The position numbers were made by a program, and so were the translations under genes. From Chrysoporthe austroafricana (lineage: Eukaryota > Ascomycota > Sordariomycetes > Diaporthales > Cryphonectriaceae), in NCBI GenBank assembly GCA_001051155.2, contig JYIP02000005.1, positions 4,588,001 to 4,652,000 of the forward strand: 64,000 nt of DNA, in the 5' to 3' direction. The notes under the pieces were generated by a model. The model searched no databases, was not told the DNA's origin, and saw nothing but the letters and a program-made list of their open reading frames with translations. Positions 34,095 to 48,300 of the stretch are shown piece after piece (position 1 is the first letter of the stretch; each line of letters begins with the position of its first letter).

Positions 34095-35821
34095 ATGGCG
34101 GGATCAATTACCAAACCAAAGAGTATGTTCTCGTATATCACCAAAAAAAAAGATTTGATCTGATCTGATCTTTGTACAATACAGAGCCCAAGTCGAAGCG
34201 GGGCACAACCCGCCTACGCCACAAGATCGAGAAGAAGTCCGCGGCCAAGCAGAGAAAAGACAGAAAGAACGCCAAGAAGAACCCAGAATGGCGCTCCAAG
34301 TTGAAGAAGGACCCCGGTATCCCGAATCTGTTCCCATACAAGGAGAGATTGCTGCAAGAGATCGAGGAGAAGCGCGCGCGGAAGGAGGAGGAGGCACGGA
34401 AGAGGAGGGAGGCCGCCAAGGCCGCAAGGACGGGCCAGGTCGAACAGGCCGACGCCGCCGAGGATGGCATGGAGGATCTTGAGGGAGATGATGTCGAGGT
34501 GGATGACGACATGATGGACGACGACGATGTCGACGAGTCGAATCCCATGGCCGCCCTGCTGGCGAGCGCGAGGCGAGCGGCCGAGGACTACGAACAAGGC
34601 CTGCAGAGCGGCGAGGACATGGACGACGACGACTCGGACGACTCGGACGATGACGATGACTCAGACTCGGGGGCGGTGCCGGTCGGGGGTGACGCGACGT
34701 CGCGAAAGGCCTACGACAAGGTGTTCAAGCAGGTCGTCGAGCAGGCGGATGTGGTCCTCTACGTCCTCGACGCCAGAGACCCGGAGGGCACGAGGTCAAG
34801 AGACGTCGAGAGGTCCGTCATGGCGGCCGCGTCCGGCGGCAAGCGGCTCATCCTGGTGCTCAACAAGATCGACCTGATCCCGCCGCCCGTCCTCAGGGCC
34901 TGGCTCGCCCACCTCCGCAAGTACTTCCCGACCCTGCCCCTCCGCGCGTCGAACGCCGCCGCCAACGCCCACACCTTCAACCACCGCGACCTGACCGTCC
35001 AGGGCACGAGTGCCACCCTCTTCCGCGCCCTCAAGGCCTTCGCCGCCGGCCGGAACCTCAAGCGCGCCATCTCCGTCGGCGTCATCGGCTACCCCAACGT
35101 CGGCAAGTCGTCCGTCATCAACGCGCTGCTCTCCCGGCTCAGCGGCCGCGGCGGTCAGCGCTCGGCCTGCCCCGCCGGCGCTGAGGCCGGCGTGACGACG
35201 TCCATCCGCGCCGTCAAGATCGACAGCAAGCTGACCCTCCTCGACTCGCCCGGCATCGTCTTCCCCTCTACGTCCGACGCCGCCTCGGCGACCTTTGTCC
35301 CGAAGAACGCGACCGAGGCCAAGGCGCACCTCGTCCTCCTCAACGCTGTCCCGCCGAAGCACATCGACGACCCGCTGCCCGCCGTGCGGCTGCTGCTCAA
35401 GAGGTTGTCGACCTCGCCGGACCTGATGGCGCGGCTGACGAGCGTGTACGACCTCCCGGCGCTGCTGCCGAACCCCCACAACGGAGACGCGACGACGGAC
35501 TTCCTGGTGCAGGTGGCCCGCAAGCGCGGCCGCCTAGGCAGGGGAGGCGTGCCGAACATCCAGGCCGCGGCCATGACGGTCGTGACGGATTGGAGGGACG
35601 GCCGCATCCAGGGCTGGGTCGACGCGCCGTCGGCCGCGGCTGCCCCCGCTGCTGACGGTACCCCCGCGGTTGCCGGCATCAAGACCTCGACCGCCGCGCC
35701 GGAGGTGGAGGCGGCCGCGGATCAGAAGCAGATCGTGACGGAGTGGGCGGCAGAGTTCAAGCTCGAGGGCCTGTGGGGGGACGATGAGCCCGAGACCAAG
35801 GAGGTCGAAATGCAGGGCTGA
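34095..35821 (+). CDS. NUG1: Circularly permuted nucleolar GTPase Nug1 (GNL3 family), 60S ribosome biogenesis
   Basis: Exons 34095-34122 and 34185-35821 (62-nt intron, donor GTATGT, acceptor TACAG), 554 residues. The N-terminus is the basic GNL3N-type region (KPKSKRGTTRLRHKIEKKS). It is followed by a Lys/Glu/Arg-rich coiled coil (about 60-95) and an Asp-rich acidic stretch (about 110-175). The GTPase motifs come in permuted order: LDARDPEGTRS, then G4 NKID at about 236, G1 GYPNVGKSS at about 311, and G3 DSPG at about 363. This order marks the YlqF/YawG-type family. Nug1 works in the nucleolus/nucleus in maturation and export of pre-60S particles. The short first exon carries only nine full codons, so start and intron are inferred from family fit. 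It converges with DIS3, another ribosome-biogenesis factor. Confidence 0.95.
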
Positions 35822-37088
35822 TCTGCCGGACGGCGTGTCTTCTCTTGAGATTCCAATGGACTATTCGTTCGCGGCTGCAGGCGTTTGGCGTTCGAAATGG
35901 CTAGTCTGACCTTGATAGACCAAAGCAATAATCGTCACTGGCCTCGGGAGTTGTCCAGCGGTCACAGCATTCCAAGACACAACCTTGCTTTGTAGATCTG
36001 ATGCTTGTCAACTGGTCGCGAGGGCGCAGAGCTGTCAATTTTAAGTATTCTTATCGAAAAACCTTCTCCCGCTGTAAACCTCTATAGGGCCCCCAGTGCC
36101 TTAGCAGATGTCCATGAAAAATGCGAACCTAGTCGAGTGATGCTACCTCAGTTGACGCGAACGAAGGTCTAGAAACGAAAACTGGCTCGTCTAGAAGAAA
36201 CACCGGTTGCGCAGCGAATAGTTCGAATGTGTCTGAACTCACATCCTACCGACCGAGGAAGGGCGTAGCTTTGTCGCCAAACCCACGAACCAGAAATCTC
36301 CTGACCAATGTATGGCCGTGTCTCCCTCTAGATGCACTCCGTGTTGCTACAGGAAAGTCAGAGGAGCAAGCACCATCTACGAGATCACTCGAGAGGAATC
36401 AAACTAGAACTGCGCTGAGTGTAGGGTCCTGCGAGATGTTGGCCGCCTTGGTCTGGATGCTCTTCGCCGTACGTAGGACTTCGCACCGTAATTACCACGC
36501 ACATGAAGTCACGCCCATGGGCGATCATCATGCCCGTGGCACCCGTATTCCCTCCCCCCAACCAAACAAGAAAACCATCTTTAGCCTCCTCTCCTCCCTC
36601 GCACCTTCAAAATTGTTCCTCTGAATTCACGTATGGCGACGAAGAGGGAGTGTTCCCCCGGAAAGGCGATAGCGCCGGTAGGTAGAAGACACGATCAGCA
36701 GGGCCGTGCCTGTAGATCGTGGAGTTGCTCGGCGTGTGAACACTATTGTTCATGGATCGGGTGGCTTCGAGGGCCTCTAAAGTGGTGCGACTATTCACAT
36801 CTGCACTGGCTTTTCAGGGGAGGCTCGTAAATGGGAGTGAGAATCATAGAAGTTTTGCATTCATTATTTGTGGCACCTTGACCGGTTTTGTAAACCAAGC
36901 GGAAGAAACGCAAGATGTCTTCTACCATTGGGACGATGCATAGTGACGCAAAGCGACAATATTTCTTGCGAAATTTGGGGACTCGGGCCCTTCAATGAGA
37001 AGGTCATCTTTCTTTCTAGGCCTCTCTTGGAGGCACTCTACTGTCGCCCTAACAGCTCCGGAAGCTGCAGACCTCCCGCCCATGCCGC
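35822..37088. other. Intergenic region between convergent NUG1 and DIS3
   Basis: Shared 3' flank of two tail-to-tail genes. AT-richer than the coding DNA, with no coherent frame or RNA gene seen. Confidence 0.5.
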
Positions 37089-40000
37089 CTAGGCCGAGAC
37101 CAGCTCCATCTTCACACCCCTCTTGCCCGTCGTCTCGTCCTTCTGGTCGCTGATCCTAACCCGGACCTTCTGGAAGAGCTCGAGGGACACCTCCCTCGAC
37201 CCGCTCGTCGTGAGCCTGTACGTCTCGGCGTCGTACGTGGCCGCGGGCTCCGGCTCCGCCAGGTCCCGCAGGCGGATGACGCTCTCGATGCCGAACCGCG
37301 GGACGAGCACCACGAAGCCGTTGCTGAAGATCTTCATGACGAAGCCGTCCTCCTCCGTGACCTTGCCGCGCACGGCCTGGCCGACGTAGTAGGCGATGCT
37401 CGCCCGCCCCGCGAGCTGCGCGTTGCGGTGCCGCACGTTGATGTTCTTGCACACGGCCTCGAGGCGCCCGCGGCTGCGCACCGACGGCGCGATGGGCTCG
37501 TACTCGATAGCCGCGGCCAGCTGTCTGTGTGCCATGAGGTCGGCGTACCGGCGGATCGGCGAGGTGAAGTGCGTGTAGATCTCGGACGCGAGACCGTAGT
37601 GGCGGAACTCGGGTTCCGACTGCGTGCCGGAGCAGAAGTACTCGGCGGACATCATGCAGCGGGTGGCCATGATGCGCACAAGCGTGTTGAAGAAGGGCTC
37701 GTTCGGGTCGACGCAGCCGTCTAGACTGTCCGCGAGAGCGCGCGATGAGCCGACGTGCAGCTCGAGGCCCTTCTTCACTTTGAGCTGGTTGGCGAGCTCG
37801 TCGAAGTTGGTCTTTGGTGGCGCACCGTGGCGTCTAAGGATGGCGGTCTGGGGGAAGGCCTCGTAAATCTTGCGGGCGACGGACACGTTGGCGAGCAGCA
37901 TGAATTCCTCGACCAGGGACATGGTTTCGAGGTGCTGCTTGGTCTTGATGTCGATCGGGTCCGACGTCTCGGATTCCATCTGCACCTTCACCTCGGGAGA
38001 GGACAGGCTCAACGCACCGGCGTCCATACGCTTCTGCTTCAGTTTCTTCGACAGCATCAGGAGTGTTCGAATGCCCTTTGTGAGGTCATCCTGTTGAGAC
38101 TCGTCTTCAACCCTGAGCTGGGCCTCCTCATAGCTGAACGCCTCCCGCGACTTAATTACCGACTTGGTGAACCGCACGCTGACGATGTCTGCGTCAGGGT
38201 TCATCTCCCAGATCGCCGAGAATGCATATCGCTCGACGTACGGCTTTAAAGAGCAAAGATCCGTGCCTAGGAGCATCGGAAGCATGTCGATACGCTTGTC
38301 AACCAAGTAGACTGTCGTACCACGGATACTTGCTTCCGTGTCCATTGCATTGTTTGGCTTGACGAAATGAGACACATCGGCGATGTGCACGCCCACCTCG
38401 AAGTTGCCGTTGGGTAATGACCTCGCGTGGAGAGCATCATCGATATCCTGACAACCAATGGGGTCGATACTGCAGATGAGGAGGCCGCGCAGATCCTCTC
38501 TGTCTCTCCATCCCGGGTCGTCCATACTGGCTGGCACTTTCCAGTCATGTCCCTCCTTAGGCAGACAGTCCAGCACGGTCTTTGGGAAGGGCCTATACTG
38601 CACATCGTACTCAAGCAGCAGAGCTTCTGTCTCGGCAGCTTTGGTCTCCATCTCGCCCAAGGAGCGCACCAGGTGCCCTACGGGGTGCCTGGAGTCCCGG
38701 TCCCACGCATCCATCGTGACCAGGATCCTCTTGCCCAGTAGCTCGTTGACCTGCCGTGTTCGGAGCCGGATCTTTGGGATCTTCTTGTCCATAGGAATGA
38801 GGAAGACGGTATCTTGCCTCCTCCCTTGGGTGGAGGATGCGCTGACCGACGACTGGTCGATGTGGCCGACATACTGGCGCCAATTGCGCTTGATAACGCC
38901 GACCACCTTTGCTGTGGGCTGGAGGTGGCCTTCCCCCGTCTTGCCTTGCGTCCGCTTCACCTCGTCCTGGAGAGCCTTCCTCTCCTTCTCCGAGATGAAG
39001 TCCTCGCCCTCGTCCGCATCTGCGTTCTCGTTCTTGGTGATGGTTTCCTCCTCGACGATCTGGGCGGACGGCTCCTTCCACTGGTCCTTCGGCAGGACCT
39101 CAACAACCACCACATCTCCGTCCACCGCCCTGTTGATGTTCTCCCTGCCCAAAATGAGCAGCGCCTTGGGGAAGGCCGGCACCCGTATCGACCCCTCGAG
39201 GTAGTTATACGGCGAGACGTTGAAGATGCCCTGGTGCAACAGGCCACTCTTGACGCCCGTCATCATCTTCGACATGGAGAAGTACTCGGGGTACAGGTGC
39301 TCGCCCGGCTTCTTAAGCCTGGTGATCTCCGCCTGCGCCTCGGGGATCATGTCCATCAGCTCGCCCGCATTCTCCAGCCCCTTCACGTACTCCCCGAGCG
39401 ACGCGGCGGCGAGGCCCTCCTCCCGCGCCTTGCGCAGGTTCTCCCGGTCGTTGCTCAGCATTACTACCGCCGGCATCCTCTTCGCCTTGGGCGCCGTCTG
39501 CCGCAGGTGCTCTGCGTACCACTTCACGGCCCTGCGCACGGCGCGGTCGTTGCGGTCGTTGACGGTCTCCCCTGGCTCCCGGGTGACGTACGTCTCGAGG
39601 CGGAACTCGTTGAAGAAGACGTAGAAGCGCTTCTCGTCGCTCTTGGTGAGGCCGATGAGCCGGTTGTAGAGCGGCAGGGAGCGCCCGCGCAGCTCCTCCA
39701 GCACCACCTGCAGCACGATGACGTCGTAGAACGCCGAGGACTGCTCGAAGAGGTCCATGGCGGTCAAGAAGGCGTTGGTGTCGGGAACCAGGTAGTGGCC
39801 TTTGGGGTAGGCCTTGGTGCCCGCCGGCTCCTTGGAGAGCACGAAGGGGGTAACTGTGATGAGACATCAGTGATCTGGCTGAGGCGTTGCGGGAGGGGCA
39901 GATGAGCTGGCCAGGTGCCTTACCTCTTCCTGCTGCATCTCGGGGCGCGGTCTTGAGACAGCTTGCGCACAGGTTCGATGAGCAGGGGATATCGGACCGC

Positions 40001-40119
40001 AGGTAGACCTCCCTCACGATCTTCTGGACCTTGCCGCTCTTCGTCGACCGCACGTAGACCTTGCTTGAGATATTGGATGCCAGGGGATCTGACCCCAGCG
40101 TTCTCTTGAGACTCGTCAT
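37089..40119 (-). CDS. DIS3: Exosome catalytic subunit Dis3/Rrp44
   Basis: Exons 40119-39924 and 39853-37089 with a 70-nt phase-1 intron (donor GTAAGG, acceptor CACAG), 986 residues, normal for the family. Domains in order: an N-terminal Cys motif (CSSNLCASC, the CR3-type zinc site); a PIN endonuclease domain, about 80-250, with acidic residues in VPDTNAF (Asp90), VLEELRG and LSNDREN; two cold-shock domains, about 270-500; the RNB 3'-5' exonuclease domain, whose active site reads DPIGCQDIDDAL (D529, D535, D537, D538); and a C-terminal S1 domain (KIFSNGFVVLVPRFG). All acidic residues of both nuclease sites appear intact. The protein is the active nuclease of the RNA exosome in nucleus and cytoplasm, processing rRNA and degrading aberrant RNA. 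Codon 66 is split by the intron. Confidence 0.97.
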
Positions 40120-41270
40120 CTCGGCGCTGGCAAGTTGACGAGGTTTGTTGAGCGTTGAGGCCGTTTGCTGGTTTCACCGACGTTGGTGTTGATGAGGTAA
40201 GTCAACTTGAAAATTTCCGCTTATGTAATCACATCTGGCTAGGCCCAGGCGTTGACCTGTAGCTAAAAGCTCCCTATTACAACAACACACAAACTTTCTA
40301 GACTTCCCCTTGATTATTCCGTTCCAGATGATTCAAGTAAGTACGGTTCGTAAGGTATGTCTTGTATTTATTTAACCACTTTCAGTGTTATAATAATGCG
40401 TGATGGTAAAGTCACCAGCGGACCAACGTCCAGCGCGACAACCTACGGTAGCTAGCTGCCCATGGAATAACGATACCCTCTAGTGGCACTGGAGATAGCA
40501 TCCGCAAGGCATTCTGGACATCACCTCGTACACTCGAATCAATACAGGACCTCACCAGGAAGGCAGGCATCCCAGCAGCCTCCTGCTCGTCCAGGCCGTC
40601 CGGGCACGGACTGATCGGGCGGCCCAGCAGCATTATCGAGCACGATACGTGTGAACTTTTATGATGCCGTCAGCGACTCCGGGGCGAGATCCCATGACAC
40701 ATCACAAGACCCAGAGCATCTGCATAACACCCCCTCGCCCACACACAACGACAAGCAACGACGAGACCTCGCCTCGCGTGGCCATTGAAGGGGGGAGGCA
40801 TTCCCCCATCTCCGTCTGCTGGAGGGAGGTGAGCCCTGCGTGAGCAAATGCTGCGCAGGCACGGGAGCGTCGGGTGCGTCATCTCGTCCGTGGCCCAATG
40901 CCGCTGGGCGCGCGAGCGTGGGTGTGGGTGCGGCGTGGTGGTGAGGATGTGATGTGCCCTCCGGGGTTTCTTTCCTGGCGAGCGTCGCATGGCCGCCGCA
41001 TGGAGAAACGTGTACACGTCCCGTCTCGGATTCTCGACACCCCTAGTGCCGCCCAAGAGGTCCAAGCTCGTACGTAAGTAATATATTGTGCATGCATATG
41101 TAGGAGAGGGAGACCACTGTCCAGCTATTGGAAAGCTCTCCCCTCGGGGACGCTAGCTGGCTGCACTGACTTGGTCCTGCGAGTATACCATCAGCACGGC
41201 ACGTCCTGCTCGTGGTCGCTGCTGTGCGAGCGTGGGTACTGTACCTGCTGCAGTCATGCTCCAGGGCGCA

Positions 41271-41336
41271 CCCATCCAACCATCCACCCACCCATCCACC
41301 CCGCCCATGCATAATCCACCAACCCACCCATCCGTC
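41271..41336 (+). repeat. CCAT/CCAC degenerate tetramer array
   Basis: CCATCCA and CCACCCA units are repeated with interruptions, similar in type to the CATC array at 22017. Confidence 0.75.
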
Positions 41337-43813
41337 CGGCTGCCTGGCCCATGGCCGGGGCCACACCTGGTCGAAAGCCTCAGCAGCCAATTTTTCGGGC
41401 CCGATGGGAGGACACACTCAGCGCACACGCCACCGAGAATTCCCGGAGCAAAACCCGGGCGCGGGTAAGTGATTGTTGTAAGCGAGTACTATACTGGCGC
41501 AGCACAGCTTCGTATGGGCGTGACACGGGCGGGACCCACCGATTTCATGCCCGTCAACCAAGGAACAGGCCCAGGAGACTCCACACATTCCTGAATCCTG
41601 ACGCAACAGGGGAGCGAGTCAAGAGGGAGCGAGAGGACCGCCGTGAGCGCCGTGGCAAAAAGGGCCTGGAGCGCTCACGGGGCTGGCGGGAAACTTCTCA
41701 CGGGGCTGGGGCTTGTTTTTGGATGACACTACTTTTAGCACGGCGTCGGCGGTGATAAGATAAGTTCCCGGTGTGTAAACTGGAAACACACAAGTCGAGC
41801 CTTGGGGTGGATCGACCTTTTGGTGGACCCCCGCCTCGGCACGAGTAGTAGGATTCTCGAGGCAGAGAGAGCACAGACTCGATGGTCGCGTGGTGATGAA
41901 GGAAGATGACAGGATCCACTACCTGCAAGCTCGCACGTCTTCCTGGCTGGCCTGAGCGCTCTGGCCGGGACCCCACCGGCGACTCCACTAACGACGACAT
42001 TTCGTCTTACTGTGTGAGATCCTTACTCTTGGTTCCGGGGCAACTCTGGAGTCAGCCCGTACTCGCGATCTGTATCCTGGAATCCCCTGGTGTAACGTTC
42101 AAAAGGAAAAACTAAAGTAGAGACACTTGACCTTGCGGGCGCTGTGACGGTGAGTACCGGGAGTGACTTGTGGCAGGTCACCGGCGGCGTGATCTCGTCG
42201 CCCTTGCTGCCGGCATGACCAAAGAACTGCACAGTTGACATCATCGGGGACATGAGGGTTCCATCAGGTCTGAGACAGCGACGGTGTACCGCCTGCCGGC
42301 ACCGCCTCGCGACGTTGCGGCAGCACTCGCTCGGCGTGTGGGGGGCATGTTGCAAGTAATCGGTCATAGGCAAAAGTATTAGCCATAACGGCACGTTTAG
42401 GAGGAGACCGAGAATGTTTGATGCCAGCTTCCCGGAACGGAAACCAGCTCACCACCCAGGGCTCGCCAGCATGGTGCTGTGCTGCTTCGCTTGGCTGCAG
42501 GGTGCCTCGCACGTCTCGGTGTGCTTCCTTGCAGGCGTCTTGCAGCCTGCAAGGGTGTGAGGCATCTGACCTCCTTTCGGGCCCTCGTTGTGCGTCAGCA
42601 TGCGGCGGTGCTAGGATTGTTAGAATCCTTGCGGCGGACGCCACTTTGCTAAACAACCCCCACTCCTGTCTGCCTTCTTTCCTCGTAGTCTGCTGCCTCT
42701 CTCTGTGTGCCGGACCACACCCTCCTCCCCGTCAACATGAGAGCGGGCGGTTCGCTTTGCAGTCGCGGATCCCTCGGGGTTGCAGCGCAGAATGTTCCGT
42801 CCGCATAAACTGCGAACGTGTCTGCCTACCTGGTGCGATCTGGGCTTGAGATCCACGGCTCCCCTTTCCTGCAGCGTAGCCTTCACGTTATCGCCAATAC
42901 TGCTGACGACAGTGGTCGGAACCCAGGGGGCCAGGGGGAAAAACCGAGGCGACGGAAGAGAGCCAGAGCCCTGGTCAGGATGCGTGTACTTTAATTCATC
43001 CCTCCCGATGGCAAACCGACGACGGAGGTACAAACTCCAGGGTCGTCCCGACTGGTCCGGGCATGATTAATATTTTGGCCCAAATTGGTATCAGCCGCTA
43101 ATTTAGCCCGGTCCACGATATTGGTAATAGTTAGCTCCGCCTGTCATCCTCTTCCCGGCTCCTGTCGTGGCCTGGACGCACGGCGGCGCGGGAAGACGGA
43201 CACTTTGTGAGGTGTGACTTCACTAGGAGACCGCCCTGCGGTCCTACGTGGAGCCGCGCCACCCTCGCACTGCAGCAAACCAGACGGAACAAGAGCCCAG
43301 ACCAGTTCAGGCCAAGGAACGGAGCCAACTCCAACCCGCCCGACTATCCAGTAATCGCGATCCAGGAAACTCGCCGGCGTTGCGACGCCGTACGAACAAG
43401 GACGGGAGGTACCATAGTACGCTATGCTGGGGAGACGATCGTGTGTTGGTCCGATCAATATGTGATGGATCCCGAGGCTAATTCTCTGATAATTCTTTAC
43501 ACAATATGTTTCCGAGGTCTCAGTCCTACCATGTCCTAATATGTGGGAAGTCTGGGGAAAGCAAACGAGCGGCATGGGGCCTCGTGGCCTGTGGTGTGGG
43601 CGGATGACTTACAGGATACATACATCGGATCTTGACAGAAAGATGTACTCCACCACCCGATCTTCAACGGAAAAGCGTATAGAAGGATCGTGAAGGCCTG
43701 CAAGGGAAGGGTAGAGCAAGCTGGGGGATCCCCAAGATGCAATGCGGGAAACAAGGGTGGGCTCTCCCGCTGGAGTGGCCTGCAATGCACCCAGCGAGCA
43801 GGTCCCCTTGCCC

Positions 43814-43864
43814 TGGTGGTGGTAGTAGTGGTGGTGGTGGTGGCGGCGGTGATGGTGGTGGATG
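43814..43864 (+). repeat. GGT triplet array
   Basis: GGT triplets with AGT and GGC interruptions; comparable with the GGT part of the array at 20779-20880. Confidence 0.8.
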
Positions 43865-45353
43865 TGCGCCCCAGATCGCCGTCGAGTTGGTGTGGTCACG
43901 GCTGCGGCCGCCATCTTCTTTCACCTCGTTGTGAGGCTCCGCCTCTTCTCTTGCTCTCCTGCTCCAGAGGCAATCCTTGGCAGCATGTTGACAGCCTTTG
44001 GGCGACGGCGACGGGGCCCAACACGGTCTGTCGCGGCCCAAATTCTCCCCTTCGGGTTCAGAGGCCGATAAGGCTCGGCTATAGAATACCTTGAAAGTGC
44101 TCCGAAGCCACATCACGGTGCTACTTCCGAATCGAGCCTGTGCAACGCCCGTCTTCCCGAGATTTTAACGAGAGGTTCAAGTTTGCTTTCGGTCCATGAT
44201 TCGATGATTCGACGACTCAACATCTCGAACCTAGCCTGCCCCAACGTCGCGGAGGGCCTTGGACATCAGCTGGACACGCTCCGCTGCGACGCTGCGAGCA
44301 GCCAATCAGGTGTTGTACTTTGGGACCGGAGAGCTCCTTGCAGAGCCAACCCCTGCCGCAAGTTCCGCAACTCGGGGTAGCTACGCGCCCAGGCCTGGTC
44401 CTGGGGCCCTCCACACCCTCTTTTTTTGCTCATGCCTGAGTCAAAGCTCCTCGTGCGGGCTTCACACCCTCTTCCCACGCTGTAAGGGGGTCTCCCCTTC
44501 CGTGCCGTTCTGGAACGTCGCTGAAGGTCTGCACAGTGCGGTGAGAGAGCAATAGAGCGTGCTGTAGGTATATCCGGCGGCAATATCTGTTTCGACCCCC
44601 TCGAGAGAACCGGTCGCAGGTCGATATGGATACAGGACGAAGACGTACTGTGCCTCTTTCCCGAACCCGAGGTTTTATCGAGCTGACGCCAAGGTTTCAA
44701 GGCCCGTCATAGACAGCGCGATGAGCGACCAATCGACGGTCGATCCGCATTGGCTTCGACGAAATGATAATATGTCGAGCCTATTAAGCAAACCTTCGCC
44801 GGTGCCGACCGCGCCGGCCGGATAGAGCCCCATATACGCTATCTCTCTCTCCGGGCCGGCATGGCGCCCTATACTTTGCCCAGTATGCTGACTGTCCGCC
44901 TCAGGATAACTCTCAGCACGCAGCGACAGTCTCCGACCAGCCTCACCTGGCGCTGGCGGCGACGTCATGCCTGCCACCGTCAGCTATTCTCTCAGCCGGA
45001 CCGGCTTAGAGCAGGGGCCGGCGGCATCGAGTGCCTGCTCACTGCCATGGAAAATTTCCCGTCCACAGATGCCGGCTCGCTCGACGAGCAGCTTCAGCTG
45101 TGGCGCGTCCTGCTCCCATCCCAGAGACCAGGGTCGTTGATGGTCTGACCAATCGCTGCCAAAGGACAGAAGCAGTTCCTGCCCGTCGATCCGCTCAGCA
45201 TCATCGATGTGCGCGTCCTGTCCGGTATTGATGCCTGCTTGAGACGAGTAGTCTTCGCAACAGGCGCCTTATGTTGGAGAGGCCATCACGGGCTTGTAGC
45301 TGAGCCCCTCTAAATCCATGTACCTTCGAGGCTCCATCCATTACCTCTGCGTG

Positions 45354-45375
45354 CACACACACACACACACACACA
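45354..45375 (+). repeat. (CA)11 microsatellite
   Basis: Perfect CA/AC tract followed by CCCACCCA units. Confidence 0.85.
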
Positions 45376-48300
45376 ACACCCGTCTACCCACCCACCCACA
45401 CCCACCCCACCCGCGATAAAGTTGGTGGGGTACCGGCAATCGTCGACGCGGATGTAACTTTCCACTGCTAGACCGAGCGACTTGGACGCTGAACAGAGAA
45501 CATGGATAACCCCTCCATGAGCGCGTGAGAGGGCACCTCGTGATGCGCGGCGTGTGGGAACTCTGGGCTGAATCCTGGAATTCATACTAGTAGTCGCCTC
45601 GGTAGCGCCTCTCAGTCCGTGCCAGGGATGGATGTGGCTTGGCTAGTACGTGTGTACATCCATACGATGCAGCCTTGCGCATGTGCTGTGGTAAAGGGAC
45701 TGTGTGGCACCTACCCCTTCTGGCTAGAGCGACAGCCGTCTATCACAAGCTTCGTACCCTTCTCAAATGGCATGACAACTCCCACCACAGGCTTCTGGCC
45801 ATGATTGTGCAGAAGGGCTCCTGCTGCCTACGATGATTCCCGCGCCTAGAGACGCCGGCGACACTTGCGGAATGAGTGGCGGAAGGACGTAGGTCTGCTA
45901 GGCCGAGGAGAGAAAGGAAAAAGAAAGAAAAAAAAACATCTTTGTCCGGCGCGCCGTCCGCGGGAGGAGGATGAAGGCGCCGATGTCATGCGCGGTCGCC
46001 AGTCTGGTCGAGCGCCCGCCTGGGGGAAGCTAGAGCAAGGTGGCTTGTGGCTATTCCGCATGCAGAGACAGGATGCGTAAATGTCGTGGAAATCGCGGGC
46101 AGTCTGAGGAGCAGCTGCAGCTTGAACCCCCCGGCCACGTCTCACAAATGACTCTGGAGCCAAATTCCTGGGGCTGCAGGCCTGTAGGGCGCGGCGCGAG
46201 GCACGGTGAAGCGGAGCCTGGAGAGGCAGCCAGACCTGAAGCCGTCTCCTGCCGGTCCTGTCCTGTAGTGTGCCGTTTGATTGACGCCTTGCCCTTGACA
46301 CAACCTGGAGGAGACCAGAGATGTGCCTGTGCGCCAAGCGAGGTGGGCGAGTCGTGAGGCAGGGCCTGGGACAAGCCGGAGCTGGTGTATGATGAGGATC
46401 AGATCCGCTGTATGATGTCCATGCCCTCGACGGACTCGATCGGGACGAAGTTGATACCCGGGCGCCGTCAGCTGCAGTATGTATGTAGCTAATATTGCGA
46501 TCCACCACGGCGTGCTCTGCACATCGTACCAGGGGGGAGGGGCAGATCAGACCCCGGGCGGTTTCGAGACCGACACAGGCTGTGCATGACCAGCGATCAG
46601 GGAAGCCAGCAGCGGCAGCGCAGCGCCCTGGCCCACCGGTCAGGGCCGCGGCAGCGGGCTCCCAGCCCTGGACGGCATCCCGCAACGCAGATCGATGCGG
46701 CCGTCGGTGAAGGCCGTCTAGACCAGCCGATGCCCGACGGCCTGGGGCCGCAGGACGTTCGACACTCGCAGGAGTGGCACAAGTGCTGAGCAGAACGGCG
46801 TCTGTGCTGACCTCGGCCGGTGTGGCCCCGGCGATCGCTCGTGGTCCCATCGGGCGGATACCTACGCCAGCAGGTAGCGAACAGCGGGAATGCGGAACGA
46901 ATCCTTCAGCCCTGTACGTATCTTCACGCAGGGCGTGCCAGAGGGGGAAGGTCTCCAGCACTGCCTGGGTCCGACGCAGGGTGCTGAGACGGCGGCTGCA
47001 GTGGTAGCGCTACCACAGGCCCCATTATCCCCCTCGGCGCGAGAACTGCTCGGGGGTCGGGCTGCACACACGGCCAGGCCAGCACAGCATCGCGCAAAGG
47101 TGACAAGACAGGACATCGGCAAGACCTGACCTGGGTCGGCCTGGCGCTGAAGAGGAAGACGGACCAGGGGAGGAGAGGAAGTGGGGCCTATTGTCTGGTG
47201 CCCAGCAAGTAGTGCGTGTGACGCATCATTTCGTAGATGATCCGTCATGCAGAGGTGCTTCACGTTGGATTTGGAGCTGGATTTCAGGATGTGACTGCGG
47301 GAACCAAGTACGTACGAGCGCTACTATAGCCTGCCACCTGCGTGGACCGCCCTAGCAGGTGCAGATGGAATCTTGAAACGCCGCCTGCAGGTCAGGAAGG
47401 ATGAAGTGAAGACGAGATCAAACAAGAGAAGAAAAAAAAGGAAAAAAAAAAAAAAAAAAAAGACAACGCCCACATCAGGACCTGGCTGGCTCCTGAGGTA
47501 AGTGCTAGTGCCAGGCTGCTGAATGAGGAAGGCCGCCGTGAGACCTGACACTGTCATGTACCACAGCAGGCGCTACGCACGACACGTACTGCCCAGTACC
47601 TCGGGCCGGGCGCAACCCCTGCACCAGGTACTGACAGCGCGCGACAGCCGGCGGGAGGGTACCCGACGCGGATGTACTGCCCAGCTCGCCGGTACGGTAG
47701 GCCTCGTAACCGTGATAGGGCGCCATGGATCTTGCTTCTTTCGGACTGGGAAGTGACCGTCACATGGTGTATTTGCAGCTGGAAATTACAGCGCCCTAAC
47801 CAGGGCCACGGCTACTACGACTTGATCCGTCATGTTGCGCTGACGGCGACGGCTGGGACACCACGTATTCTTGTCGAGCCCTTGGGACGCAGTCATCATC
47901 CTGCTCCCGGTGGCTGCTGCTGCTGCTGCTCTTCTATGCGGAAGCCTACGTCAGGTCGAGGTTCAGACGCGTTGCTCGCACCGACCTGCCTCAGCCGCTC
48001 CTCGGTGCTATTCCAGGCGAGCGCCCAGCCAGGACACGGTCCCTATTCGTCCTACTTGCTGCTATGTACGTCCGTACTCCCATCACCAGACCGCGGGCGG
48101 CCTCGAGTAGGTCTCTGCATACTACTAGTTAGGCTGCAGCGGTCGGCCAAGACTGCCTATCTACCGTTAAGCTTCAAGCACATGTCCCCCTCTAGGCCAG
48201 AGGGCCCAGAACCCGACGGGCGGCGATGGTGCTTGACTGCGATCTCTCATATCTCAGGATCAGCCATCAGCCTCCTCCGGCATGCACGGTCATCTTCCTG

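Noticed and set aside
45846..46961. 371-codon minus-strand frame
   Set aside because: Arg/Ser/Pro/Ala-rich and ends in a Phe run from a homopolymer; no domain or conserved motif recognised.
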